DNA from: Phyto melanocephala
Taxonomy: Eukaryota > Arthropoda > Insecta > Diptera > Rhinophoridae
Direction: 5' to 3'
Length of the DNA: 64,000 bases
Assembly (NCBI GenBank): GCA_941918925.1
Contig: OW799234.1
Span: forward strand, 13,840,501 to 13,904,500
This document shows positions 60,001-62,170 of this stretch, piece after piece. The position numbers and the translations under genes were made by a program. Under the pieces are notes generated by a model that saw only the letters and a program-made list of their open reading frames with translations, had not been told where the DNA came from and did no database searches. Position 1 is the first letter of the stretch, and every line of letters starts with the position of its first letter.

Positions 60001-61823
60001 AAAATAGCCCTGGAGGCATATTTTATCTATAAATAGTAACAAACGTGTCTATAAATTATTCTAGAGCTTAACATTTTTAATAGGGTTTATATTTGCTTAT
60101 AGCTTAGAAAGTTATAGGGCGATTGCACTGGATTGCATTAGCGATTAATTCCTGAATATTTCCAAAAGCTTGATACAACATATAGATCTGAGAAACATGT
60201 GGGGGTGGCTCCAAAAGTTGATTTCAACCAGCTTGGCTTGAAAGTGAATATTACCGAAATACGTTATTACCGAAAAACAGTTTGATTTACAGCGAAGAGC
60301 GCTAGATGTGGCGGCCGTATATCCGAAATCATATTTCAACATAAATTTCGGATATTAAAACATTTTTCTCCTGTTTTATTTAAATTAAACCGTCAACCGC
60401 CTCTATGAGACAAGTATATTTAAGTCAAATCTAATAAATTTTAAAGTTCTTGAATACTAGGAAATCTTTAATAACTTTTACGAAAGTTAAACACCCGAAC
60501 TCAAACACTTTTATGTAATATGTTTGATTTGTAATATTTATGTTCGTTTTTATTTTTTAGATGTACGGTGGCATGCGTGGCATTAAAGCTTTGGTCACTG
60601 AAACCTCTGTCTTGGATGCTGATGAAGGTATTCGTTTCCGTGGTCTTTCCATTCCTGAATGTCAAAAAGTATTGCCAGCTGCCGATGGTGGTGCTGAACC
60701 CTTGCCAGAGGGTCTCTTCTGGTTGTTGATGACCGGTAATGTGCCCACCAAGGCTCAAGTCAAACAGTTGTCCAAGGAATGGGCAGATCGTGCTGCTCTG
60801 CCCCAGCACGTTGTAACCATGTTGAACAACTTCCCCACCACCCTGCATCCCATGTCTCAATTTTCAGCTGCCATTACCGCTTTAAATCACGACAGTAAAT
60901 TTGCCAAGGCCTACTCAGAGGTAAGAGGAAACCTTTTAGATTTTGATGTTTATACATAAAAAAAATTAATTGTTTATTGTTGTTTTTTATAGGGTGTTCA
61001 CAAGACCAAATACTGGGAATATGTGTATGAGGACAGCATGGACTTGATTGCCAAATTGCCCGTAGTAGCGGCCACTATCTACTGCAACACTTACCGCAAC
61101 GGCAAAGGCTCTAAATCCATTGACTCCAGCTTAGATTGGTCCGCCAACTTTGTAAAGATGTTGGGCTACGATAACCCTCAATTCACCGAATTGATGCGTC
61201 TCTATTTGACCATCCACAGTGATCACGAAGGTGGTAATGTATCTGCCCACACCGTGCACTTGGTTGGTTCTGCCTTGAGCGATCCCTACCTCTCATTCGC
61301 TGCCGGTATGAATGGTTTGGCCGGTCCCTTGCACGGCTTGGCAAACCAAGAAGTCTTGGTCTGGTTGCGTAAATTACAAAAAGAGGCTGGTAACAATCCC
61401 TCAGAAGATCAACTCAAAGACTACATCTGGAAGACCCTTAAGTCAGGCCAAGTAGTGCCCGGCTATGGTCATGCTGTGCTCCGTAAGACAGATCCTCGCT
61501 ACACCTGCCAACGTGAGTTCGCCCTTAAGCATTTGCCTAACGATGAACTCTTCCAATTGGTATCAAAGATTTACAAGGTCGTTCCACCAATTCTCACCGA
61601 AACCGGCAAGGTCAAGAACCCCTGGCCCAATGTAGATGCTCACTCCGGTGTCTTGTTGCAATATTACGGCATGAAGGAAATGAACTACTACACTGTCTTG
61701 TTCGGTGTATCCCGTGCTCTCGGTGTGTTGGCCTCTCTTGTTTGGGATCGTGCCTTGGGTCTGCCCATCGAACGCCCCAAATCCTTGTCCACGGATTTGC
61801 TCATGAAGATGGTTAAGAAGTAA
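9772..61823 (+). CDS. kdn: Citrate synthase, mitochondrial (complete, 4 coding exons, 464 aa)
   Basis: It condenses acetyl-CoA with oxaloacetate to citrate in the mitochondrial matrix, the first step of the TCA cycle. The coding sequence joins 9772-9816, 51870-52028, 60561-60920 and 60993-61823; all junctions are phase 0 with GT-AG sites. The product is 464 residues, matching the Drosophila protein length as I recall it. Residues 1 to about 27 are basic and nearly free of acidic residues, as in a matrix presequence. Catalytic residues are present: H302 in [11 protein letters not shown]348 in the family signature [13 protein letters not shown], and D403 in NVDAHSGV. The nucleotide-binding region [18 protein letters not shown] is intact. 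The gene is named kdn after the fly orthologue. No stop or frameshift is seen. Introns 1 and 2 are inflated by transposons. Confidence 0.96.
9823..10781. other. Start of intron 1, no element recognised
   Basis: AT-rich sequence with CATA/TATG runs near 10443-10466 and 10671-10707. No terminal repeats, coding remnant or RNA gene seen. Confidence 0.5.
11396..13020 (+). repeat. Tandem array, 288-bp period, about 5.6 units
   Basis: The landmark GCCACGCCCACTTTAACGCC starts at 11396, 11684, 11972, 12260, 12548 and, diverged (GACACACCCAC), 12836: five successive intervals of exactly 288 bp. Each unit has two related halves, since GACACGCCTACTATAACGCCC recurs about 138 bp into the unit. The central units are very similar and the first and last are most diverged, as expected for arrays homogenised by unequal exchange. 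No open frame spans a unit. Confidence 0.9.
13049..13669 (-). mobile_element. Internally deleted mariner element, 621 bp
   Basis: The element is bounded by TA at 13047-13048 and 13670-13671. Terminal inverted repeats of about 28 bp begin AAGGGTGGTTAAATTTTAAG at the left and GAGGGTGGTTAAATTTTAAG at the reverse-complemented right. On the minus strand the remnant reads like the amino-terminal helix-turn-helix part of a mariner transposase ([18 protein letters not shown], 13480-13545). The catalytic part is missing, and a C15 run lies at 13182-13196. The DINE-like copy at 30364-32530 carries the empty site (GAAGTTATACAAAGAAAG, about 31502). Confidence 0.85.
13816..16490. other. AT-rich intron, one unrecognised coding-like patch
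   Basis: Most of this stretch shows nothing. From about 15415 to 16050 the composition is less AT-rich, and the minus strand carries short protein-like pieces in shifting frames (for example [15 protein letters not shown] near 15500-15545). I cannot name the family. It may be an old retroelement remnant and is not an intact gene. Confidence 0.4.
16495..16613. mobile_element. Foldback MITE, 119 bp, copy 1
   Basis: The whole element is one hairpin. The left arm begins ACTGCCGTATTCATAAAA and the right arm ends TTTTATGAATACGGCAGT, with AAGGCTTATTTGACA inverted nearer the centre. It is flanked by TA on both sides, giving a TA target duplication as in Tc1/mariner-type MITEs. A related copy lies at 18843-18961. 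Confidence 0.85.
16617..17305. other. AT-rich intron, nothing recognised
   Basis: Homopolymer tracts and a CATA-rich patch at 16830-16870 only. Confidence 0.5.
17306..18331 (+). mobile_element. DINE-1/INE-1-like element, subfamily B, about 1.0 kb
   Basis: It starts TATACCCTACAC, passes CATAAAGTATATATTTTCTG (about 17393), and ends with the hairpin TTCGGCACGGCCGAA (18295-18309) and a CACTCTAACCTATTTT tail. The 3' part contains AAATGGCGTC and AAGATGGCGTCGG units (about 18104 and 18217). The GTCCGTCTGTCCG tract is degraded to CTGTTTGCCTGTCTG, so this is an older copy. No coding sequence. Confidence 0.75.
18393..18546. repeat. Dispersed repeat shared with 58083-58243
   Basis: ATTTTTTTCTTCACTTATTTT, then CTCATTTATTTCAAATG, and finally CTCTCCGAACT occur in the same order and spacing at 58083-58243. 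Family unknown. No clear ends or target duplication could be defined. Confidence 0.6.
18843..18961. mobile_element. Foldback MITE, 119 bp, copy 2
   Basis: The left end ACCGCCGTATTCTTAAGAAA and the right end TTTTTATAAATACGGCAGT form a hairpin, with AAGGCTTATTT inverted inside. It is the same family as 16495-16613 but more diverged, and its right TA flank has decayed. Confidence 0.75.
19101..19850. mobile_element. MITE-like element with repeated terminal motif
   Basis: The left end AACAAGGCGAATTCAATCAG and the reverse-complemented right end AACAAGGCGAATTTATACAG form inverted repeats, both followed by GTGA. The same AAGGCGAATTC motif also occurs internally near 19655 (inverted) and in a CGGCGAATTCGC palindrome near 19718. 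Flanks are TA-rich but a target duplication could not be fixed. No coding sequence. Confidence 0.6.
19851..21550. other. AT-rich intron, nothing recognised
   Basis: No terminal repeats, coding remnants or RNA structures were recognised in this 1.7 kb. Confidence 0.5.
21560..22579 (-). mobile_element. Decayed dispersed repeat, possibly RTE-derived
   Basis: Read on the minus strand it begins ACTAGCAGAATCCGCAGCGC (from 22579) and later contains GGTCCAGCCGTTCTCTGAT (near 21720-21738). The same pair of landmarks brackets the repeat at 44259-44931. GGGCGTGGTACC and GTGGGTGTGACAC-like pieces occur between. Class assignment is a guess from the ACTAGC...CCGG start and the tail seen at 44900-44931. 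Confidence 0.4.
22845..23942 (+). mobile_element. hAT-like element, 1098 bp, with remnant of a spliced gene
   Basis: The flanks are an exact 8-bp duplication, CTCGTAAA (22837-22844 and 23943-23950), typical of hAT. The ends are 14-bp inverted repeats, CATAGCTGCCAGAT. Many GACGATTT copies lie next to both ends, like hAT transposase-binding repeats. Inside are pieces that look like small exons with good splice signals: 23243-23266 (MLKYFKKM, donor GTAAGT), about 23323-23363 ([13 protein letters not shown], donor GTAAGT), and about 23441-23504 ([20 protein letters not shown], stop TGA). Frames are broken at the first junction, and no catalytic domain remains. Confidence 0.8.
24170..25240 (+). 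pseudogene. Remnant of a non-LTR retrotransposon RNase H/3' region
   Basis: Broken frames resemble the RNase H domain and downstream cysteine-rich tail of Jockey/I-type retrotransposons. Near 24425-24560 the + strand reads FTDES..., then [20 protein letters not shown], close to the usual TDGS and ...CSVFQAE... motifs. Near 25060-25150, [14 protein letters not shown] is followed in another frame by a NYCRMC-like piece. Frameshifts and stops abound. It is interrupted by the MITE at 24631-24761. Identification is by eye. Confidence 0.5.
24631..24761. mobile_element. Foldback MITE, about 131 bp, copy 1
   Basis: The left end TTACGGCATTCGATCACG (from 24638) and the right end CGTTCGAATGCCGTAA (to 24754) are inverted repeats that extend outward as GGCCAAG/TTTGCCC. 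The interior ATTCGAACGATCGAGTTCGC is itself palindromic. A very similar copy lies at 50247-50374, sharing nearly every base outside a short AATAAT-rich indel. Confidence 0.85.
25241..25550. other. Intron between elements, nothing recognised
   Basis: No coding remnant or repeat ends identified. Confidence 0.4.
25556..26139 (-). mobile_element. PIF/Harbinger-like element remnant, 584 bp
   Basis: TTA flanks both ends (25553-25555 and 26140-26142), the usual PIF/Harbinger target duplication. Inverted ends of about 33 bp read TACCATAGGCAGACGACAGC and, from the right, TACCAAAGACAGACGACAGC, continuing GTTAATTTGCATTA. A further ACTGTCGTCTGTC copy lies near 26059. The minus strand holds a short coding remnant ([20 protein letters not shown], 25770-25860) resembling the start of a Harbinger nuclease, but no catalytic residues remain. 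Confidence 0.7.
26143..26970. other. AT-rich intron, nothing recognised
   Basis: Homopolymer tracts only. Confidence 0.5.
26978..27095. repeat. Palindromic dispersed repeat, copy 1
   Basis: TTCCACACCAGCCATCGATT and TTTGCCTGGTGTGGACCGC form an inverted pair around a TTGTTCGAACA palindrome. The reverse complement of this block, including the next 40 bp (CTTGTTCAAACAGCG), matches 47255-47377. Both copies lie beside mariner remnants, but in opposite relative orientation, so they are not simply mariner ends. Confidence 0.6.
27150..28220 (-). pseudogene. Mariner transposase remnant, near full length
   Basis: On the minus strand, broken frames follow a mariner transposase in order. The amino-terminal part is near 28050-28180. 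[19 protein letters not shown] catalytic segment lies at about 27715-27760. Next comes [20 protein letters not shown] at about 27580-27640. The last recognisable part is [20 protein letters not shown] at about 27345-27410. Stops and frameshifts are frequent, so it cannot be active. Terminal repeats could not be located with confidence. Confidence 0.7.
28283..28850. other. Intron with decayed repeat sequence
   Basis: GTGTCACGCCCAGTATT (about 28302) and GTAGGCGTGGTTAATTTTTC (about 28462) resemble parts of the DINE-like or RTE-like repeats elsewhere in the window, but ends are not visible. Confidence 0.35.
28867..29082 (-). mobile_element. tRNA-derived SINE, 216 bp
   Basis: A perfect 13-bp duplication, CAGACTTGTACAT, flanks it (28854-28866 and 29083-29095). 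On the minus strand its head is tRNA-like: A box TGGACTAGTCAATAG (29058-29072) and a consensus B box GGTTCGATTCC (29018-29028) at normal tRNA spacing. The body then runs through CTTTCTTTTCTATTC and ends CAATCTAACCTAACC. It would be transcribed by RNA polymerase III and moved by a LINE in trans. The acceptor stem does not pair over its full length, so it is not a functional tRNA gene. Confidence 0.85.
29257..30245 (-). mobile_element. pogo/Tigger-type element remnant, 989 bp
   Basis: TA flanks both ends (29255-29256 and 30246-30247). The ends begin CAGTAGAAACTTG at the left and CAGTGAACTCGCAG at the reverse-complemented right, fitting the CAGT start of pogo elements. The minus-strand frame 29627-29911 encodes a CENP-B-type DNA-binding amino-terminus: [20 protein letters not shown], then [20 protein letters not shown]. 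The DDE catalytic part is missing. GTTCACGTTTTAGAG copies near 30126 and 30150 are likely subterminal binding repeats. Confidence 0.8.
31596..32466. mobile_element. pogo-type MITE, 871 bp, inside DINE-like element
   Basis: The ends are CAGTAGACGCTCACAAATT at the left and CAGTAGACGCTCGCATATT at the reverse-complemented right, with TA on each side (31594-31595, 32467-32468). The unoccupied site is preserved at about 13750 in the other subfamily A copy (ATGTACACAAAATTGG). Short AGAAATTAGAA repeats lie near both ends. No transposase remains. A second inverted-repeat element lies inside. Confidence 0.8.
31955..32372. mobile_element. Nested MITE, 418 bp
   Basis: The left end CAGTGGGTTTACATGATGAA and the reverse-complemented right end ACACCCAATTTACATGATGA share an inverted repeat (TTTACATGATGAATTTTA), with TA on both flanks (31953-31954, 32373-32374). 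It lies wholly within the pogo-type MITE. Just inside the left end is a GACGCCCAATTTTGGACGTC near-palindrome. No coding sequence. Confidence 0.65.
32531..33026. other. AT-rich intron with poly-A tract
   Basis: An A run of about 22 lies near 32728-32749; nothing else is recognised. Confidence 0.5.
33027..33097. repeat. (ATGT)n microsatellite
   Basis: About 17 copies of a 4-bp unit with one CTATGT interruption near 33080. The [12 protein letters not shown] frames across it are artefacts. Confidence 0.95.
33098..33682. other. AT-rich intron, nothing recognised
   Basis: No repeats ends, coding or RNA signals recognised. Confidence 0.5.
33683..35454 (+). mobile_element. Cluster of three DINE-like subfamily B 5' ends and one 3' end
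   Basis: TATACCCTTCAC begins three direct repeats at 33683, 34254 and 34706, each continuing through GTCATTCCGTGTGAAATTTC, CATAAAGTATATATTTTCTG and GTCCGTCTGTCCG. The first two run into GGCATCGAATCCCAGCTGAG and an A/T-only core. A single 3' end follows (hairpin TTCGGCACGGCCGAA, 35419-35433, then CTGTTACTTGTTT). Near 35293 GGCTCAGCTGGAATTCGATG appears in inverted orientation, so part of the core forms a long hairpin. Repeated insertion or unequal exchange is likely. The 134-codon minus-strand frame at 34262-34666 is repeat sequence, not a gene. Confidence 0.75.
35519..35672 (+). repeat. Duplicated 3' end of DINE-like subfamily B
   Basis: GGGATGAATGGTGATACAAA and GACTACACGTTGTGAAGGG repeat sequence at about 35355-35410, followed again by a terminal hairpin (TTCGGCATAGCCGAA) and CGCTCTTACTTGTTTT. 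The two 3' ends lie about 218 bp apart in direct orientation. Confidence 0.75.
35673..36430. other. Intron, nothing recognised
   Basis: No repeat ends, coding or RNA signals recognised. Confidence 0.5.
36431..36742. mobile_element. hAT-like MITE, 312 bp
   Basis: The ends are CAGTGATGGAAAATT at the left and CAGTGAAGGAAAATT at the reverse-complemented right. The adjacent 8 bases, GTTATCAT and GTTTAGAT, match at 5 of 8 positions and could be a decayed hAT duplication. GTACTTTT/GTACTCTTTT repeats occur inside. No coding sequence. Confidence 0.6.
36880..37030. other. Unexplained GC-richer patch
   Basis: Around 36898-36965 (GAGACCCTCGGAGAACCC, then GCCTTCGGGCGGCTGCCGG) the composition is unlike the surrounding AT-rich intron. 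One + frame is open across it (...[20 protein letters not shown]) but I do not recognise the protein. It may be a retroelement or captured fragment. Confidence 0.35.
37159..38310 (+). mobile_element. DINE-1/INE-1-like element, subfamily B, about 1.15 kb
   Basis: It starts AAACCCTTCACACGATAGTG and ends with the degraded hairpin TTCGCCAGGGCCGAA and TAGCGCTCTTACTTGTTTT. The 3' half holds a three-fold repeat whose landmark CAAGATGGCG lies at 37904 and 38043, with CAAAGATGGCG at 38157 (steps of 139 and about 115 bp). No coding sequence. Confidence 0.8.
38311..38982. other. AT-rich intron, nothing recognised
   Basis: No repeat ends, coding or RNA signals recognised. Confidence 0.5.
38985..40937 (-). 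mobile_element. Mariner element split by a DINE-like insertion
   Basis: TA flanks both ends (38983-38984, 40938-40939). The inverted ends read CAAGGTGGACCAAAGTTCAC at the left and CAGTGTGGGCCAAAAGTCAC from the right, both then CATT. On the minus strand 38990-39600 carries transposase remnants, including [23 protein letters not shown] and [20 protein letters not shown] sequence. Stops and frameshifts are frequent. The segment 39605-40898 is a separate DINE-like element, so the original mariner was much shorter than 1.95 kb. Confidence 0.8.
39605..40898 (-). mobile_element. DINE-1/INE-1-like element, subfamily B, inside mariner
   Basis: It is read from the right: TATACCCTTCACCTGTGGTG (near 40898), GTCATTCTGTTTGTAATTTC, then CGCCATCTTG repeats (39841 and neighbours), ending in a decayed 3' end with AAAACAAGTAA on the + strand at about 39605. 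The terminal hairpin is degraded (CGCCCGTCCCGAA). It lies within the mariner at 38985-40937. Confidence 0.75.
41421..44247 (+). mobile_element. DINE-1/INE-1-like element, subfamily A, decayed and twice interrupted
   Basis: It begins near 41421 (ACCACAAAAA..., ATGGTGTGGAGG), continues GTCATTCCATTTGTAACACA, and ends GGCACAGCCGAATATAGTG then TTCTTACTTGTT. ACGCCCACTTTA-type units recur at about 43300, 43410, 43600, 43735, 43870 and 44010, poorly conserved compared with the 10782 copy. It is interrupted at about 41521-41988 by unidentified AT-rich DNA and at 42178-43033 by an LTR-like insertion. Confidence 0.7.
42178..43033. mobile_element. 856-bp insertion, possible solo LTR
   Basis: The insertion splits the DINE-like sequence at ATTGCGTCTAAACG. 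The 5-bp TGCGT is present on both sides (42173-42177, 43034-43038), consistent with an LTR element duplication. The insert begins ATGATGGTGACACC and ends CGTTACA. It has a TATA-like run (about 42287-42295) and untranslated-leader-like sequence after it. A short frame from 42937 ([20 protein letters not shown]) runs out of the insert into the host repeat and stops at 43098. A solo LTR fits best, but terminal inverted bases are weak. Confidence 0.5.
44259..44931 (+). mobile_element. Dispersed repeat with ACTAGC...CCCGG start, RTE-like tail
   Basis: It begins ACTAGCTAATACCCGGTGTG and has a repeated internal block, GCCACGCCCACTATWR, at about 44321 and 44466 (and as GCCACGCCTACTATTGC at 44600). 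The 3' part contains GGTCCAGCCGTTTAACCGTC, then a CAAACAAACAAACA run and TTTTTATATATATAGAT, an ending I associate with RTE-type retroposons. No coding sequence. The class is an inference. Confidence 0.55.
44934..45288. mobile_element. MITE, 355 bp, TA target
   Basis: The ends read AGGCGAGTC with AAAAAAAAAAGTTGTGTAAG after it at the left, and AGGCGGGTC with AAAAAAAAAAAGTTAAGCCA after it from the right. TA lies on each side (44932-44933, 45289-45290). The interior includes GCCACGCCCCTAAATACTG. No coding sequence. Confidence 0.7.
45497..45610. repeat. (CATA)n microsatellite, about 28 units
   Basis: An uninterrupted 4-bp repeat of about 114 bp. The MYVCMYVC frame on the minus strand is an artefact. 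Confidence 0.97.
45611..46296. other. Intron, nothing recognised
   Basis: No repeat ends, coding or RNA signals recognised. Confidence 0.45.
46297..47235 (+). mobile_element. DINE-1/INE-1-like element, subfamily B, 3' end lost
   Basis: It starts ACCCTTCACCTGTGGTGCAT, with GTCATTCCGTTTGTAATTTC, CATAAAGTATATATTTTCTG and GTCCGTCTGTCCGTGTG in order. The 3' units carry CAAGATGGCG at 47055 and a diverged unit about 115 bp later. It matches the 37159 copy until about 47235 (GGTTAAGCTACGATGTAG) and then runs into another repeat; no terminal hairpin follows. Confidence 0.75.
47255..47377. repeat. Palindromic dispersed repeat, copy 2
   Basis: GGTCCACACCAGGCAAATTC and GGCTGGTGTGGACCG form an inverted pair. 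In reverse complement the block matches 26978-27095. Confidence 0.6.
47406..47887 (+). pseudogene. Mariner transposase remnant
   Basis: Broken frames follow a mariner transposase. The HTH part reads [20 protein letters not shown] (from about 47500). Next is [20 protein letters not shown] (about 47625-47690), then [10 protein letters not shown] and [18 protein letters not shown] (about 47757-47810). Internal stops and frameshifts separate these blocks, the DEAHF block is deleted, and the carboxy-terminal WPPRS...DY region is missing. Terminal repeats not found. Confidence 0.75.
47888..49104. other. Intron, nothing recognised
   Basis: No repeat ends, coding or RNA signals recognised. The small frame at 48481-48729 has no recognisable domain. 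Confidence 0.45.
49105..49145. repeat. Isolated mariner-like terminal repeat
   Basis: GCAGGATGGGTCAAAAGTCA resembles the right end of the mariner at 38985-40937 (CAGTGTGGGCCAAAAGTCAC). No matching opposite end was found nearby, so this may be a fragment or chance. Confidence 0.3.
49850..50227 (-). mobile_element. Dispersed repeat with ACTAGC...CCCGG start, minus strand
   Basis: From the right it begins ACTAGCCAAGCCCGGCGCGC. Three internal units carry ACGCCCAYAAAAAA, then TTTTAGCTACTTGCA or its variants (about 49893, 50016 and 50108). It is related in layout to 44259-44931. The left limit is uncertain. Confidence 0.45.
50247..50374. mobile_element. Foldback MITE, about 128 bp, copy 2
   Basis: TTACGGCATTCGATCACG (from 50255) and CGTTCGAATGCCGTAA (to 50367) are inverted. 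The interior ATTCGAACGATCGAGTTCGC and TGTGCTTTAGGTATA are identical to the copy at 24631-24761. High similarity suggests both copies are recent. Confidence 0.85.
50442..50956. repeat. Large near-perfect palindrome, arms about 170 bp
   Basis: The left arm (50442-50610) and right arm (50787-50956) are inverted copies differing at only a few positions; both contain ATGTCATGGAAATCGAAATC and AAGTAGTCTTCAAAGTATGA. The spacer holds a second, smaller inverted pair with AAGTCATAGAAATCGAAATC. The related motif in the terminal and inner positions suggests one foldback MITE inserted in or derived from another. Confidence 0.85.
50957..51869. other. End of intron 1
   Basis: It holds a (TC)n tract at about 51130-51148, a CATA run at 51776-51800 and the splice acceptor TTTTCTTTACAG ending at 51869. 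Nothing else is recognised. Confidence 0.55.
51870..52028 (+). CDS. kdn: kdn coding exon 2 (residues 16-68)
   Basis: It encodes the end of the presequence and the start of the mature enzyme: [20 protein letters not shown], then the conserved [17 protein letters not shown] helix and GETTIDM. It is 159 nt, phase 0 at both ends, between TTTACAG and GTGAGT. Cleavage of the presequence probably occurs near residues 26-30, by comparison with mature citrate synthases. The last codon is the first M of the family's DMMYGGMRG motif, which continues in exon 3. Confidence 0.92.
52062..52830 (-). mobile_element. DINE-1/INE-1-like element, subfamily B, full-length, 0.77 kb
   Basis: Read on the minus strand it begins TATACCCTTTACACAGTG (from 52830) and ends TTCGGCACGGCCGAATACA, then ACTTTTACTTGTT (52062). 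The middle is a 200-bp core of only A and T (about 52210-52435) next to GGCTCAGCTGGGATTCGATG. It lies only 33 bp after the exon 2 splice donor. No coding sequence; the + frame at 52435-52725 is repeat sequence. Confidence 0.85.
52896..53715. mobile_element. MITE, 820 bp, TA target
   Basis: The ends are GTTCACGAAATGTAAAAAGC at the left and GTACACGAAATGTAAAAAGC from the right, both then CA, with TA on each flank (52894-52895, 53716-53717). TGTCACGTACGAT repeats inside at about 53375 and 53543, and ACATTTCGTGTA recurs at about 53593. No coding sequence. A Tc1/mariner-type origin is inferred from the TA target. Confidence 0.8.
53998..54297. mobile_element. Possible small MITE, about 300 bp
   Basis: GGTAACACACGACATGTTT at the left pairs imperfectly with the reverse-complemented right end (TTTAATACAAGGCATGTTT). 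GTCAGATGTAAAAAACATGC occurs in direct orientation at about 54043 and 54261. The boundaries are approximate. Confidence 0.4.
54300..54828 (+). mobile_element. DINE-like subfamily B 3' fragment
   Basis: It starts with a GGTTTCGAATCCAGGCTGAG-containing piece (about 54310) and then carries CAAGATGGCG (54580-54589) and ATGGGTATCAAATGAAAGGG. It ends ATTCGACACAGCCGTATATA and GCATTCTTACTTGTTC. The 5' half is absent. Confidence 0.65.
54829..55548. other. Intron 2, nothing certain
   Basis: CAGTGACGGGAATTTAGC at about 54835 looks like a hAT terminal repeat, but no partner was found. Otherwise nothing recognised. Confidence 0.4.
55549..57116 (-). mobile_element. Internally deleted mariner, interrupted by a hAT MITE
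   Basis: TA flanks both ends; inverted ends read AAAGGTCCGCCA at the left and AAGGGTCCGCCA from the right. On the minus strand the coding remnant jumps from an amino-terminal stub to a [23 protein letters not shown] segment. It continues with [20 protein letters not shown] and [16 protein letters not shown], close to intact mariner, and then into the terminal repeat. One in-frame TAG lies before EDIGNIWF. Both the region after the amino-terminus and the carboxy-terminus are deleted. The + strand frame at 55611-55970 is its antisense. Confidence 0.85.
55977..57019. mobile_element. hAT-like MITE, 1043 bp, inside mariner
   Basis: An exact 8-bp duplication GATAAAAC flanks it (55969-55976, 57020-57027). 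The ends begin TAGAGTTGTGTCGGTCATGA at the left and TAGTGTTGGGCATAATCTTT from the right. GAACGATTCA and TCTTTCATGTTTCA-type motifs recur near both ends. The interior is AT-rich with no transposase. Removing it restores continuous mariner sequence (GCGGAATGATAAAAC, then TAATTATCTGTC). Confidence 0.85.
57117..57989. other. Intron 2, simple repeats only
   Basis: It holds an A run near 57468-57484, a (CT)n tract at 57537-57552 and (GTT)n at 57670-57696. No element ends or coding remnants recognised. Confidence 0.5.
58083..58243. repeat. Dispersed repeat shared with 18393-18546
   Basis: ATTTTTTTCTTCACTTATTTT, CTCATTTATTTCAAATG and CTCTCCGAACT recur in order. It sits between pieces of the DINE-like element. 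Confidence 0.6.
58916..59668 (+). pseudogene. Mariner transposase remnant
   Basis: Broken + strand frames contain [24 protein letters not shown] sequence (about 59138-59200). They continue with VVIGSHFF and [15 protein letters not shown] pieces (59228-59305) and end with the best block, [18 protein letters not shown] (59455-59510). The last part, [17 protein letters not shown], is the usual mariner carboxy-terminal region. Several frameshifts and stops. The flanks are DINE-like sequence on both sides, so it inserted there. Confidence 0.75.
60236..60560. other. End of intron 2
   Basis: Unremarkable AT-rich intron ending in the acceptor TTTTTATTTTTTAG at 60560. Confidence 0.6.
60561..60920 (+). 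CDS. kdn: kdn coding exon 3 (residues 69-188)
   Basis: It encodes [20 protein letters not shown], the conserved [14 protein letters not shown] region, the [15 protein letters not shown] helix segment and the [11 protein letters not shown] region of the large domain, ending at ...KAYSE. It is 360 nt, with acceptor TTTTTTAG and donor GAG|GTAAGA, phase 0. Codon use is GC-richer than the surrounding intron. The antisense frame at 60501-60860 is a shadow. Confidence 0.97.
60921..60992 (+). other. kdn intron 3, 72 bp
   Basis: A short intron of typical fly size, from GTAAGAGG to the acceptor TGTTTTTTATAG, joining codons for E188 and G189. It is the only kdn intron not enlarged by transposons. Confidence 0.93.
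60993..61823 (+). CDS. kdn: kdn coding exon 4 (residues 189-464, stop)
   Basis: It starts [20 protein letters not shown] and holds most catalytic features: [20 protein letters not shown] (about residues 260-279), H302 in [12 protein letters not shown]348 in [11 protein letters not shown]403 in [10 protein letters not shown], and [20 protein letters not shown] near the carboxy-terminus. It ends ...LLMKMVKK followed by TAA (61821-61823). The triad positions are one more than in the human precursor as I recall it (301, 347, 402). Confidence 0.97.
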   Translation, partial: GVHKTKYWEYVYEDSMDLIAKLPVVAATIYCNTYRNGKGSKSIDSSLDWSANFVKMLGYDNPQFTELMRLYLTIHSDHEGGNVSAHTVHLVGSALSDPYLSFAAGMNGLAGPLHGLANQEVLVWLRKLQKEAGNNPSEDQLKDYIWKTLKSGQVVPGYGHAVLRKTDPRYTCQREFALKHLPNDELFQLVSKIYKVVPPILTETGKVKNPWPNVDAHSGVLLQYYGMKEMNYYTVLFGVSRALGVLASLVWDRALGLPIERPKSLSTDLLMKMVKK

Positions 61824-62170
61824 ATATCAACAATGAGACTTCTTTGTTTTTTTTTTTCTTAATAAAACTACAGCAACATCAACAACAACAGTAATAGTTA
61901 CAACAAGTATAAACCAAAAACTATATGTATATTGTAAAGAGAAGAAAAACAAAATAAATTAATTTTAAGATCAATATTTCAAATGTATTGAGAGAATTAA
62001 AACAACAACAAAATTAGAAGAAGAAAAAACAAACAAAAAAAAAAACAACTTTAAGAAGGAACAAAACAAAACACACATTTACTTAACAAATTAAAGCTTA
62101 ATTAATTTAATTTAATTTAAAAAAACAAACAAACAACAAAAACATAACACTTATTTAAAAAAATAAAAAC
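61824..62170 (+). other. kdn 3' UTR with candidate poly(A) signals
   Basis: AATAAA hexamers lie at 61861-61866, 61953-61958 and 62162-62167. The sequence is adenine-rich with CAACAACA stretches typical of fly 3' UTRs. Which signal is used cannot be read from the sequence; the first would leave a very short UTR. Confidence 0.6.

Larger units (their letters stand above)
57990..60235 (-). mobile_element. DINE-like subfamily B element, minus strand, twice interrupted
   Basis: Read on the minus strand, the 3' end lies near 57994-58020 (GAAGGGTATTATCAGATTCG, then GCACGTG) and the 5' part near 60180-60235 (ATCAACTTTTGGAGCC). Between them are repeated CATTTGATACCCATAT and CGCCATTTTGTTTCAG units (58270-58760), the minus-strand form of the AAAATGGCG repeats. 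It is interrupted by the 58083-58243 repeat and by a mariner remnant at about 58916-59668. Confidence 0.65.

Noticed and set aside
60501..60860. 119-codon minus-strand frame
   Set aside because: Antisense shadow of kdn exon 3.
61023..61823. An independent start for citrate synthase at 61023
   Set aside because: The codon there is GTG inside exon 4; the upstream splice acceptor at 60992 and conserved residues [10 protein letters not shown] show it is internal.
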